Assembly: GCA_014843695.1 (NCBI GenBank)
Contig: CM026390.1
Location: forward strand, 94,263,975-94,327,974
Reading direction: 5' to 3'
Length of the DNA stretch: 64,000 nucleotides
Source: Archivesica marissinica
Lineage: Eukaryota > Mollusca > Bivalvia > Venerida > Vesicomyidae
How positions within the stretch are numbered: position 1 is the first letter of the stretch; each line of letters starts with the position of its first letter. The notes below the pieces were generated by a model. That model was not told the origin of the DNA. It made no database searches and saw nothing but the letters and a program-made list of their open reading frames with translations. This document shows positions 12,269 to 22,222 of this stretch, one piece after another. Both the position numbers and the translations under genes were made by a program.

Positions 12269-12638
12269 TAAAAGGTATGATGTCACGGCAGTGTTTTAAG
12301 AATGTAGATACAGTAGTATATAAACCTATGTCTCTTGGAGGTGGTGCTATACACCGGACATGTAATGAACCAGGGATACTTCGGCAAGTGGTGTGATTCT
12401 TCTGTATCTTGCACTACCCTCCAAAAATAGGATTTAAATAAACTTCTGGATGTGCCCCCCCCCCCATTAACCAGGGGGCGACGATAAATAAATGTAGCGA
12501 GTGAATACATTACCAGTACAGACAGTCTGTCCAACTAGAGTGCTTAGGATTTATATTAGATACACCTTGTTTAATCCAAATCTACTTAAGTACACAATAA
12601 ACATAATCCATTTTTTAGTCAAAAGTGTACATTGTAAA
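12269..12638. other. Unique sequence without recognised genes
   Basis: Short ORFs of 64 to 83 codons occur but show no family resemblance or splice context. A poly-C run lies near 12457-12466. Confidence 0.4.
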
Positions 12639-12649
12639 ATGTCTTTCAA

Positions 12650-12932
12650 GGTGTGTTTTACATTTATTTATCGTCGCTACCGGTTGTCTATATGAGCTAC
12701 GCGTCCTGAAGAGATTAGTCATTTTAGATTTTTGGAGGATAGTGCAATGATACAGACAGAGACCCATTCCAGAATCTCCTCTGGTTCTTTTACGTGCACA
12801 GTGTATAGCAACAACACGAAACCCATCTGAAAGACTGTTAGTTTTATTAGGGTCAGACATGGGATCGAACCTGTGATCCCTGGATTACCAGTCCAACATG
12901 TTAACCACTGAACTATAGATCCGTGTGTATGT
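12650..12932 (-). mobile_element. tRNA-derived SINE, family A, near full length, with target-site duplication
   Basis: Minus-strand copy with tail, body and tRNA-like head. On the minus strand the head carries an A-box-like tagttcagtgg and a B box ggttcgatccc. The anticodon loop ctggtaa would place GGT in the anticodon position (Thr-like). The 11-bp sequence atgtctttcaa flanks the element at 12639-12649 and 12933-12943, a target-site duplication. This is the best-preserved family A copy for defining the consensus. The tRNA-like part should not be annotated as a working tRNA gene. Confidence 0.85.
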
Positions 12933-13004
12933 ATGTCTTTCAATCAGAAAATGTTTACTTTTATATACAATGTATATTTATTTTAATGAATTTTATCCCC
13001 CCCC

Positions 13005-13217
13005 CCAAGATATTTTTTCAGGTGGATAATTAGTCTTTGTCTGTCAGTTTATGCGTCCGTCCGAGTCAATATTTATGCTGTAACTTCTTCACCTATTGAG
13101 GGATTTCTAATGTGCATTAATGTGCCACAAATGTTCACCATATAGATGTGATGTATCGTATACATGACCCAGGTCTGTAGCTTCAAGGTCAAGGTCACAC
13201 TTCCGGGGGGGGGGGGG
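13005..13217. mobile_element. Dispersed repeat fragment with aaggtcaaggtcac motif
   Basis: From a poly-C run near 13005 to a poly-G run near 13204-13217. The segment contains tccgtccgagtc, taacttcttcac, cacaaatgttcacc and caaggtcaaggtcac. Sequences of this style are common dispersed repeats in bivalve genomes (recollection, not searched). Related motifs occur at 41.4-42.0 and 58.6-58.7 kb in this window. Confidence 0.5.
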
Positions 13218-13541
13218 GCGTTCATCACATACTGCGATATTATTAAACTATCTATTGTAGGTGTAATAAATTACTATGGATAAACTATTATTATTCCAAA
13301 ATGCCAATTTGCTATACAAACTAGATGTTACGTGTATTCAGCTAACTTATAATGCATCCAAATTGGCTTTAGCTAATTTGTTAAAAGACGGAAGTAAATA
13401 AAATAAATTATATAAACATGCATGTGAATGGTTATTTTTCATGCATGTGAATGGTTATTTTTCATGCAAATTTACGTTATTATTAACACTAAATTAACGA
13501 AGAATATGTTAGGCCACAGGAGTCTGAATTTTTACCCAAAT
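13218..13541. other. AT-rich spacer with 24-bp duplication
   Basis: The segment atgcatgtgaatggttattt near 13418 is duplicated directly at about 13440. Otherwise nothing recognised. Confidence 0.4.
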
Positions 13542-13691
13542 CACCAAAAGCCTTGTACCTCCATCCTAGAACCCCCCCCTCCCTTATATAAAACTATAAC
13601 TACATAATTAAAATATAATATTTTTATCTAGAGGGTCTGTGGGGGGGGGGGGGGGTTCTAGACTAGGATAGAGGTACTAGGTTTTGGGTGC
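13542..13691. mobile_element. Foldback (inverted-repeat) element with poly-C/poly-G arms
   Basis: The left arm (13542-13579) reads caccaaaagcc, ttgtacctcc, atcctagaac and a C run. The right arm (about 13640-13691) is its imperfect reverse complement: G run, gttctag, actaggatagagg, tactaggttttgggtg. The loop is AT-rich and about 60 bp. This is a short foldback or MITE-like structure. No clear target-site duplication was found. Confidence 0.6.
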
Positions 13692-13943
13692 CTTATGGAT
13701 AACATTTCAAGTGCATGTGGGTAATCATCTGAAACTTCTATCTAGTTTCATTGACTTTGATGGTGAAAACGCAAATTTCTACAGAATTTTCTATTACAGT
13801 CAAACTTCATTGCCTCGAAGTCGGTTAACTAGAATACCCCTGTTTGCTCGAACACGTTGTCTGGTCCCGGCTATAATTATAATGTATATTGTTCTACCTT
13901 CGATGATTGGAACACAGATCACTGGACCCACGAAATCAATAAT

Positions 13944-14184
13944 TTAACCTATTCAACACCAAGTAACTCACATGGACTGGTCCATGATATTCATAAACCA
14001 ATAAATGAATCAGAAAATCACATTTGGACAAGTTCATTTATCAAAATGGGTAATTATGTCTAAAAATAGTCATATCACTGGCAAAAAGTGCAGATCCTGA
14101 TGAGACGGCTCGTCATGAGCCGGCTCATCTGGATCTACACTTTTTGTAAGCCTATTTAGAGGTCTGTGGTGTTGAAAGGGTTAA
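13944..14184 (+). mobile_element. TTAA MITE family 1 (piggyBac-like), copy 1
   Basis: About 241 bp flanked by TTAA on both sides, with ends TTAACctattcaacacc and ggtgttgaaagggTTAA. TTAA target duplication with CCC-type termini is characteristic of piggyBac elements. The centre is a strong inverted repeat around gacggctcgtcatgagccgg. Other copies are at 43674, 44206 and 55792 (inverted). No coding capacity. Confidence 0.85.
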
Positions 14185-14455
14185 TACTACTTCAATTAGC
14201 ACCTTTAGATCGAACACAATTGGCCGGCCCAGGGCCGCTTGTTACAGACTATGTGGTAAAATGTTTTCTCATCTTTCACGGATACGGTCTCGGATTTGAT
14301 TGACATCTCTTTTCATCGGTACACACATGTGTTTTACACATCGTGAAATTGGCAATTAATAGTCAATCGTTTTTTAAAATCCATTTTTTAAATTGGTATT
14401 AAACGTAATAATGTACAAAACAAGCTTATTGTTACACATTTATTGAGTATGAAAC

Positions 14456-15330
14456 CATGAGGATATGACCAGTGTACACCAGTAAGCTACTACATGCATA
14501 TATATATATGTACGGAATTTCTAAATATCGCGGGTCACTCAAGACTGACTATCCTTGAGGATATGACCAGTGTACACCAGTAAGCTACTACATGCATATA
14601 TATATATATATATATATGTATGGAATTTCTAAATATCGCGGGTCACTCAAGACTGACTATCCTTGAGGATATGACCAGTGTACACCAGTAAGCTACTACA
14701 TGCATATATATTAGGGATGGCAACGAATGTTCGAATATTCGAATATTCGTTCGAACGTCCGAATATTCGAATATTAAAACCATATTCGAATATTAAAAAA
14801 AAAATTCAAATCAAATTTTAATCAATTGCAGTTAAATCATAACTTAAAAGGATATATATGTTTGTTTAAATTTCAATCAATTAAGTTTCGAAAACAAAGA
14901 ATGACCCAATGCGTGCCCGAAGGTGCGAAATGTCATCGCGATTTGGCTCCAAATAACAAAGGAGGGTGATGACATGTTGTTCACACCTTACAGGGGTCAC
15001 TAATTGATTAATGCAGTCTATTTGACGGGACACAAACTGAGAAGCATTTGTTTTACAGGTACTAACTGTAGTGGAAATCGAAAGTTGGAGAAATTTGCGA
15101 ATATTAGAATATTCGTTCGGAAGATCATCTGAATATTCGAATATCACAATCACCATTCGTTGCCATCCCTAATATATGTACGGAATTTCCAAATATCGCG
15201 AGTCACTCAAGACTGACTATCCTTGAGGATATGACTGGTGTACACCAGTAAGCTACTACATGCATATATATATATTTGTACGGAATTTCTAAATATCGCG
15301 GGTCACTCAAGACTATCCTTGACTCATACC
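14456..15330. repeat. Roughly 105- to 118-bp tandem array interrupted by a hAT-like MITE
   Basis: Copies begin with gaggatatgaccagtgtac at about 14459, 14563 and 14667 and again near 15226 (gaggatatgactgg). Each contains aagctactacatgc, an (AT)n run of variable length, and taaatatcgcgggtcactc. The array is interrupted at 14712-15171 and then resumes in phase. Confidence 0.88.
14712..15171. mobile_element. hAT-like MITE, 460 bp
   Basis: Termini are tagggatggcaacgaatg and cattcgttgccatcccta, a perfect 18-bp TIR. Both ends also carry gaatattcgaatattcg palindromes. The insertion lies in an (AT)n stretch, so the 8-bp hAT-type duplication (atatatat-like) cannot be read with certainty. The TIR sequence resembles hAT termini known from many animals. 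The 91-codon minus-strand ORF inside shows no recognisable transposase motif. Confidence 0.8.
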
Positions 15331-15589
15331 ACCCATGACTCGAACTATTAATTCGAGTCCGAGGCAACGAAGTTCGACTGTATATGGTATAATTCATATA
15401 ATATCATAAACAATACATGTACAATGCATCTATCATGAATAACACTATTTCAGTGTACAGATTTACCGTTATATCTCACATTTTGCCTATGTATGTTTAT
15501 TTTTACACTAATCTGATCTAAATTATCTCTAAATGACAGTATCACATGTTTAGAATAGACTTCAACTTGTAATATTTTCAAAACCAAAT

Positions 15590-16600
15590 CGCTCCAGGCC
15601 GAAATTTAGTCAGGACTAATATTTGTGCGACCCCACCGATAGAAATATGTACAATCGGTGTTTTTATCATATTTAAGACAAGGTTTTTATTGTAAAGTTT
15701 GTTCATACTTGAATAGTGATGTGTGGGTCATTTATTAAAATCGAAAATCGCCTTTGGTGCTACCTACTGTATAAGGCAAGGGTCGAGTTGACCAGGGTAG
15801 GGGTTAAACTTATTACTGCGGAACAATCAGTCACATGACCGCGTACATGTATATTTGTCAGAGCTGCATGTGTGAATCATTGGACTGGTAATCCAGGGGT
15901 TGCAGATTCTATCCCACCCTAATAAAAATAACAGTCTTTCAGATGGGACTTTGAACCGAGTTCTCGTGTCGGTACTGTACACCGTGCACGTAAAAGAACC
16001 AGAGGAGACTCTGGAATGGATCTCTGTCTGTATCATTGCACTATCCTCCAAAATCTAAAATGACTAATCTCTTCAGGAGGCGTTGCTTATATTGGCAACC
16101 GGTAGTGACGATAAATAAACGTAAAAAACCCAACGTGTATCATTGCAATCGGCTGCCTATGACATCAACTCATCAAGTAAGTGCGCACTGTGTTGCAAAA
16201 TCAACTTTCTTGAAACCAAACAACGAGGGTTTGAGAGGAACTGAAATTCCATATCTAGACTGCATCTGTTCTAATTTATAATTAACTCCATAGCAGTTAC
16301 CTCCCTTCACGGATTTAGAATTTAGTGCCGCAGGGAAGTATGGCTGAATATCAGACAATAGGGTCAATCATCATGGATCAGTCAAGCAGGTCGCATATCA
16401 ATCTTTGATCAGAAACATATGTGAATAAATGTATACACCTTATCGAGAGATTATATTTACCAATTTAGGTTTGTTAGAAACATGAATTTGATCGATTTCT
16501 TGGCATGTCCAACAATTTTCTGGACCAATTTTTTATGACATTTTGGCTGCTACAATCGGTCAGATAGTTTAAAATTGGCCTGGACTGGGAGATTTTAGAA
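15590..16600. mobile_element. Possible DNA transposon remnant hosting a SINE
   Basis: This interval separates two pieces of the family 3 element. Its ends are weakly inverted (left ccaggccgaaatttagtc; right reverse-complemented ccaggccaattttaaact), and acaatcgg occurs near both ends. It could be a degenerate DNA element with a SINE inserted inside. The class is not determined. Confidence 0.35.
15868..16125 (+). mobile_element. tRNA-derived SINE, family A, plus-strand copy
   Basis: From a degenerate tRNA-like head (cattggactggtaatccagg) through ctaataaaa, acagtctttcagatggg, the body gaggagactctggaatgg and ctatcctccaaaatc, to the tail gataaataaacgtaaa. The B box is degraded (gcagattctatccc). 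No clear target-site duplication. Confidence 0.8.
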
Positions 16601-16815
16601 GCCCTGCTCCAATGATAAACAAACGTCAATTCATGAGCGTGGCTGACTGTGAAATCCCTTGTTTGTAAAGCACAAAAACACTGTTTATTGATTCAATGTT
16701 AGTTTTCGAATTATTTCAGAAGAATTTGTATTATGAATTTATTTATATTTAATATTTTTGCTTTTTGCGCCGTAATGTCTGTTTTAACATTAACTGTGTC
16801 GGAATGTGTAGCCAA

Positions 16816-17036
16816 TCAGTGGTTTACATACTCTTCACTCGTAATGCAGGGATTGGAGGTTCCAACCCCCAATATGCCACACTAAAATGACTAAAATCAC
16901 AGTCTTTCAGGTGAGACTTTAAGCCGAGGTCTTGTGTCTTATTATAATTATCCAATCATAATATAATATAATCATGACAAATCTCTTCACGAGGCATCCG
17001 CTCTTGTGGACACCTGGTAGCAACGGTAAATAAGCA
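16816..17036 (+). mobile_element. tRNA-derived SINE, family A-related, diverged
   Basis: Contains a degenerate head (aatcagtggtttacat, gaggttccaaccccc), acagtctttcaggtgagac, ttaagccgaggtcttgtgtc and the tail ctggtagcaacggtaaataagc. The central part is replaced by AT-rich sequence. It is an old or chimeric copy. Confidence 0.6.
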
Positions 17037-17093
17037 CAGGAATACACGTAGCACTTGTTAATGGTATAATACTACAATTACTTCAGGTATTGT

Positions 17094-17627
17094 TTAAAGC
17101 GACACTACATCGTTGAAAACGCAAATGTCTGCAGAATGTAATTTCCTATTATATAGTATAATTTTGTTCCAAATATTTGCCTCAAAAACTGAGTATTTCA
17201 GCTAATAAACAAACGTCGTATACGCGGTTTGTTGACATAAAAAAGAATGTAAATATGGTCAACATTCATGCATAATACAATGCGTGTATCCTGAATAACA
17301 CGATTTAATGTACAGATTTACTGTTATAGCTCACATTTGTGCCTATGCATATTTATTTGTAGACTAATCTTAGTTAAATTATCTCTAAGCGAAAGTATCA
17401 CGCATTTAGTATCGACTCCAATGACAAACAAACAAACGTTAATTCAGGAGCGTGGATGACCGCTATATGAAATCCTACTTTCACGTTTGAAAGTTTGTAG
17501 ACCACAAAAGTTGTGATTATTTATTCAATGGCAGTATTCGGAAGAATTTGTAGTAGCGATGCATTTATACGTGAAAAAAATGCATTTTATTTGCTTTTTG
17601 TGATTTTGCGATGTAATGTCGCTTTAA
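17094..17627 (+). mobile_element. TTAA element family 3 (piggyBac-like MITE), complete copy
   Basis: 534 bp bounded by TTAA. The left end ttaaagcgacactacatc and the right end gatgtaatgtcgctttaa form an inverted repeat of about 14 to 18 bp. The complete sister copy is 28243-28753; partial copies are at 13753-16787 and about 21187-21737. It has no coding capacity. It lies just downstream of the minus-strand terminal exon and carries the nearest AATAAA signals on that strand (17586-17591 and 17520-17525). Confidence 0.85.
17586..17591 (-). promoter_or_regulatory. Candidate polyadenylation signal AATAAA
   Basis: The first AATAAA on the minus strand after the TAA at 17834, about 240 nt downstream. 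A second lies at 17520-17525. Both fall inside the TTAA element at 17094-17627. No AATAAA or ATTAAA was seen between the stop codon and the element. Use of this site is inferred. Confidence 0.35.
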
Positions 17628-17833
17628 GCTGTTATTATTGCGGACAAAAATGTCACTATATTTTTCAGTTATCCAATTTCATGACTGCAGCAGTTTCATT
17701 TTCACTCATTCATCTTCATTGTTCTCTTGTCACTAATATTGTGTGGTTTACTTATGTTAATAAGAGAATCACATTAATACACACAAAGATAAACACGCAT
17801 CGTTATTGTACAGTAGACAGAAGACAGCACTAT

Positions 17834-19461
17834 TTATGGACTGGTAATAGAGTTAGCCTTATTGTTCAACTGAATTCTCTGTAAAAATTCCTTAGTTTTA
17901 ACAGCACTATGTGTGTCGACAAAGGTGTCAATCTTTTTGCGTAGATTAGCATGTAGTTTCTTGAATGTATCACTGCCCTCAGTCTTGTCTACTATAGTTC
18001 TTCCAAATTGAGCTGTCCTCGTATCGAAGTCTCTATCCAAAGTGTTCATGACTTTTCTCTCCAGCACCATGTCATTTATAGCATGATTGATTCTTGACCT
18101 CCTGGAAACTGTCTTCTTCTCTGCATTTTTATTCTTAGACCTTGAACTATCAGAATTTGAGTATAGTGATGTTATACGTCCATAGCTTGTCTTACTAGCA
18201 CTATGTGAACTTGTGTTTCCTTCACCATGCACTCTCTCTGCCTTGTCATTCTCAATGTTAAAATGTATTCTTAAATGACTTCTGTCTGATTTTTCTGATG
18301 ATGTTGTTGTTCCATTTATATTATTTTCTGAGTATCCAGTAGTAACGTCTTTGTTTTCTTCATGGTTATGAACCAGTACTGTTTCAGGAGTGGTATGGCA
18401 AGCATCAGTGGTTGTGTTATTATTTGTATCTACAATTGTATTATCCATAGATAGCCTATTCACTGCCACTTCCACAGCATCAACAGTGTCTTCACTGTTT
18501 TCTGCTTCATCATCAGCCTCATCACCATTTACAGCCTCTTCTTCATTCACTGTACTGACCTTTACCTTCGTGTTATTGACCTTTTGACTGTCATACCTTA
18601 CTTTGTTGGCTCTGGCTCTTTGCATCTCTTCAAAATCGACTGGTATTCTGTGATTTTCTTTAATAGTCTGTGGTCTATATCTGCATGTTAGTTTACAGTC
18701 GTCTATTGAAATCACATTTAGCATATGATTTGACCATGACCGTGACACAATCTGTGGCTTCATTATCTCAGTGTCAATATGGCTGTTATCAAGCAGAGTA
18801 ATAGTTTCAGAGTCTGAGTCAAGCTTCTCGGATGTGTTTATTTCACTGATACCCGGCTCAATTATCTCAGTTTTCAGATCATCTGTTTTGACACTTTTTG
18901 TAGACTTTCTGGTTGTAGCCGAATAAATGTTTCTTCTCTGAGCAGAGTAGTGCATCTGTGACTCTATCAGATTGTTGTTGACCGTATGTACATCGGTTCC
19001 AAAGAATCGCCTCCTGGGTCCCGTCGTCATTCTACTCATGGCACTTACTGGTCGTTGACGCTGTGGGAATAGAGCCGACTTACTCCTCGGTAGCTCCTTT
19101 TTATCCACTTTCATGTTGTATTTTGTTACATCAATTTTCATAAACTTTCCTGATGTAGGTCTGCCATTCCTGTTCGGTCTGTAATACCTATTGACCTGCC
19201 TGGTCCAGTACTCGATATGGGCCAGTTTCTTTATTGGTAGATATACCTCGCCATTTTTGACAGTGTTCAGAATTAGGGAGTGTTTGTTTGCTAGAGCGGA
19301 GAGTTTTTGTGCCTCACTCCAATCATGGAGCTGAGTGTGAAAGTCAAGAGCTTTCTGATTCATCCTTGCACCGAGGTATGTATCAAACGAGACCACCTCG
19401 TCCAGTGGCAGAAATTCCTTCATGCTGAACAATGGATCTGATGTCTCTATGATGTACAAAT
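17834..19461 (-). CDS. Terminal coding exon of an unrecognised protein (about 542 codons)
   Basis: This is the only long ORF in the window that is not repeat-derived, and its composition is complex. Translation runs open up to 19642, but a strong splice acceptor (minus strand ttattttctcattgcag) ends at 19462. The codons upstream, rich in Tyr, Ile and Thr, are therefore probably intron. The exon begins in phase 1 and reads LYIIETSDPLF; an internal ATG (MKEFLPLDEVV) is an alternative start. It ends at TAA 17834-17836. In order: about 100 residues that look globular (FDTYLGARMNQKALDF, HIEYWTRQVNRYYRPN); a basic, Ser/Pro-rich stretch (PRSKSALFPQRQRPVSAMS); polar disordered sequence; an acidic run (EEEAVNGDEADDEAENSED); and a charged, probably helical C-terminus (FKKLHANLRKKIDTF, KTKEFLQRIQL). 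No signal peptide or membrane segment is visible. I do not recognise the family. Upstream exons must lie to the right and none was found within the window. Confidence 0.8.
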
Positions 19462-19792
19462 CTGCAATGAGAAAATAATTCATAATGCTATACTGAGGCA
19501 CTGTTTCATACAAGATTGTGAGCATATATGTTGAGTTGGTATAGGTATATATTGCTGAATAGTGTGAAGTATATAAAATGACAATGTGCAGCTGCTGTAG
19601 CTGATTTATTGTATTTTCTTTAGTTATGTTATTTTGAGTCAACCCTTTGTTTATGTGATTTTAAGTCAAGCCGAAAGTTGCGGATGTACAGGGACTTTCC
19701 AGCTATGTCTTATGGGAAGGGTCGTAACTAATGTTGCTAGAATTTGTGGCCAGACCCGTTTGCTTTTCTTGAAATTGTCATGTCTTGTATTA
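19462..19792. other. Intronic or upstream sequence of the minus-strand gene
   Basis: The bases next to 19462 hold the pyrimidine-rich acceptor tract of the terminal exon. The rest is AT-rich with no second exon that I can support. Confidence 0.45.
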
Positions 19793-20010
19793 TATATAAG
19801 TAAGTAAGTTTTTATTAAAGTGACATGTGCACATTTCAACAAATATATATAGCAAATATTAAACAACAAGAAGACGCACCCGGCCCCGTGGGCCTATAAG
19901 TCACCTAATAATATGCATTCAATAATAATTATATAGTGTGAACAGAAGTGATCTGATCATTAGATTAATAAATTGAAAATTGAAAAATATGGCGCTGTTC
20001 ACAATTCATG
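19793..20010 (-). mobile_element. Probable LINE 3' end with (CTTA)n tail
   Basis: Read on the minus strand, the segment contains ataggcccacggggccggg, then an AT-rich stretch, then ctttaataaaaacttacttacttat: a poly-A signal-like motif followed by short 4-bp repeats. Non-LTR retrotransposons of the CR1/L2 type often end in such short tandem repeats. No reverse transcriptase is visible, so this would be a 5'-truncated copy. Confidence 0.45.
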
Positions 20011-20569
20011 TGGGTTATCAATGTACAAATGTACAAAAAATATATAATTATATAAAATGAATTGAGCAATAAACTATGATTAAACGAAAAGCTATATCTT
20101 ATGGAGGAAGACCACCGTGAAACACAGAAACATATATAGGACACAGAAACTATGAACCAAGCATGTATTTGCTTAGCAATGTGAACGTTGAGTTTTTAGT
20201 TCCAAAAATCAAATGCAGCTTCTAACTGAAATATTTGTCAGGGTTGGACTTGATTGTACCACCAATGATAAGATTAAATGCCGTTAAATCTTCACAAATA
20301 AAATAGAAAATAGAAAATGATCATGATCAATGTGCTATTAATGACAACTTTCAATAGATATATATGTTCAACTGTAATCAGTTGGTATTAGATTGCAACA
20401 TATATTTGTAGTGCAAGATCAGTATATTGCTATTGGTTGTAGCTAATCAATTACAGTCTGTAATTTGTGTATTGGGTATAGATAAAGATTAATTCATGTG
20501 AAGTTTATTTTGGATATAAAGATTTGATTACTACAGCATGTTAATAGCATGATTATGCTGGTTTTAGTT
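20011..20569. other. AT-rich sequence, nothing recognised
   Basis: No ORF, TIR or splice-site pair found. A (TG)n microsatellite lies at about 20571-20589, at its right edge. Confidence 0.4.
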
Positions 20570-20586
20570 CTGTGTGTGTGTGTGTG

Positions 20587-20815
20587 TGTTTTATGTTTAT
20601 TTATACTACTGGTTGCCCGGTTGCCCGGTTGCCCGGTTCTCCTGAAGAGATTAGTTATTTTAGATTTTTGGGAGGATAGTGCAATGATATAGACAGAGAC
20701 CCATTCCAGAGTCTCCTCTGGTTCTTTTACGTGCACGGTGTAAAGCACCAACATGAGACCTCGGTTTAAAGTCCCATCGGAAAGACTGTTTATTTTATTA
20801 GGGTCATATGGGGAT
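20587..20815 (-). mobile_element. tRNA-derived SINE, family A, head missing
   Basis: Minus-strand copy with tail (ttttatgtttattta), body (agtctcctctggttc) and the part up to attagggtcata. The tRNA head is absent. Near the tail the motif ggttgcccggttgcccggtt is a local triplication of a segment present once in other copies. Confidence 0.8.
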
Positions 20816-21186
20816 GTTTTGACTTCTAACTGCCTCTAGAGTGTTGCCGGCAGACACTAAGCTTTCTTCTGGTCAAAATGAAGACAGTGATTATATCTAG
20901 TTTTGAATAATAGAACAAATTAACAAAAAATGTCATTAGAATTAATTTTCTTGTCAGTTTAAAATAGCAGGTAAACCCAATAAGCTTTGTTTATTGAGAC
21001 TTTCCAGACAATTAGCATCAATTTGAAATTGAAAAATTTGATACATTTTCAAACATTCAATCAGCCAATCATTATTGCTTGGTCTGGAAACTAGAAACAG
21101 ACTTTCCTATTGGTCTACAAAATACTTCCACAAAATACTTTTATTACTGTTTGTTTCGAAATAATTGCATACTTGTTAATTTTCCA
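20816..21186. other. Unique AT-rich sequence
   Basis: No gene or element recognised. Confidence 0.4.
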
Positions 21187-21737
21187 GACTACGTGAAAAA
21201 TAGAAAATTTCTACCAAATGTTATATATTTTTTTATATGGCGTAATTTTCAAAATATTTGCCACAGAATCTGAGTTATTCAACTAACTAAATAATGTAAA
21301 CAGGATCAATTCATCCATGCGTAATACAACACGTGCATCCTGCATAACAACATTTATTGCACAGATTTACCGCTATATCTCACATTTGTATATCTCACAT
21401 TTGTATATCTCACATTTGTATATCTCGCATTTGTGTGTATGCATATTTAATTTTAGATTAATCTGATTTAAATTATCTGTAAACGACCATATCACACGTT
21501 TAATATAGACAACCATCAATTCAGGAGCGTGGCTGTCCATTATATGAAATCGTTCCTTAACCCATTTCATTCTGGATACATTTAAAGGCTTTTGCAAACA
21601 ACATAGATCCAGATCAGCCGCAGCATGACGCTGCATGCTGATCAGGATCTATGTTGTTTGCTGCATAGCCAAATGTCTTAGCAAGATCATCTGAATAGCA
21701 AACATTTTTTACATTTTGTGATGTAATGTCGCTTTAA
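21187..21737 (+). mobile_element. TTAA element family 3, left end decayed, interrupted by a family 2 element
   Basis: Matches the complete family 3 copies through atatttgcc, acagatttaccgctatatc, taaattatctgtaaacg and caattcaggagcgtggctg. It ends with gatgtaatgtcgctttaa (TTAA 21734-21737). The motif tatctcacatttgta is locally amplified about four times at 21375-21430. A family 2 element sits inside at 21557. Confidence 0.7.
21557..21703 (+). mobile_element. TTAA MITE family 2, partial copy nested in family 3
   Basis: Begins at TTAA (21557-21560) with cccatttcattctggatac. It continues through the inverted-repeat core catagatccagatcagc / gctgatcaggatctatg to gaatagcaaac. The right terminus seen in the copy at 31441-31687 is missing, so the copy is truncated. 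Confidence 0.7.
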
Positions 21738-22007
21738 TGAGATCATGAATTCAACAAATAGTCTATTTAATTTTGATGAACAGTTTACTGGGGGTATGTA
21801 TTATAACCTCAACAAGCTGCTCACACTTGTCAATACCATATGCAAATCTCTACCCTCGCATTGCATGTCATCCCAGACCTGTAAGCTGAATAGGCTTTCA
21901 GAGTATATTGACGTAAGATGTATCATACCTATTAATGCAATCATTTACAACTAAATACGACTAAGTAGGACTAATGTGAGGAGTTTTAATCTGCTTCTGT
22001 GCAGTGA

Positions 22008-22200
22008 TTATATAAACATAAGTTCATTCCAAATATATGCCATATAATTATACGCCGCGTCTGTTCAGGATTTATGTTTGCTATACTGCCAAGTTGTTTG
22101 GCGACACTATCTGAATAGCAAATAGTAGAGAGTCTCACCATCTGATCTGGCTCTATCCCTTTTGCAAAAATCCCGAATATTGTCATTTGCAGTACAGTAA
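22008..22200 (+). mobile_element. Diverged family 2-like fragment
   Basis: Weak similarity to the right half of family 2 (tcaggatttatgtttgct, gacactatctgaatagcaaat, tctgatctggctctat). No intact TTAA ends. Confidence 0.4.
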
Positions 22201-22222
22201 GTGTCAAGACGTTGGAATATAG

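Larger units (their letters stand above)
13797..15380 (+). mobile_element. Tc1/mariner-pogo-like non-autonomous element, about 1.58 kb
   Basis: The left end is cagtcaaacttcattgcctc. The right end reverse-complemented is cagtcgaacttcgttgcctc, giving TIRs of at least 20 bp with two mismatches. TA flanks both ends (13795-13796 and 15381-15382), the target duplication expected of Tc1/mariner and pogo elements. Removing the element rejoins family 3 sequence (ttctatta + tatggtata). Inside lie a TTAA MITE (13944-14184) and a 118-bp tandem array split by a hAT-like MITE. No transposase ORF remains. Confidence 0.8.
13753..16787 (+). mobile_element. TTAA element family 3 (piggyBac-like MITE), split by later insertions
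   Basis: Three pieces align in order with the intact copies at 17094-17627 and 28243-28753: 13753-13796 (gtgaaaacgcaaat...), 15381-15565 (tatggtataatt... to ...tagaatagact) and 16603-16787 (ctccaatgataaac... to the right terminus cgtaatgtctgttttaa). The first break is filled by a pogo-like element. The second is filled by about 1 kb containing a SINE. The left TTAA terminus is not preserved. Confidence 0.65.

Noticed and set aside
12855..12925. Functional tRNA gene (minus strand, GGT anticodon-like)
   Set aside because: It is continuous with the SINE body and flanked by a target-site duplication around the whole element; no acceptor stem closes properly.
14881..15156. 91-codon minus-strand ORF inside the hAT-like MITE
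   Set aside because: No transposase motif is visible and the element is far too short to be autonomous.
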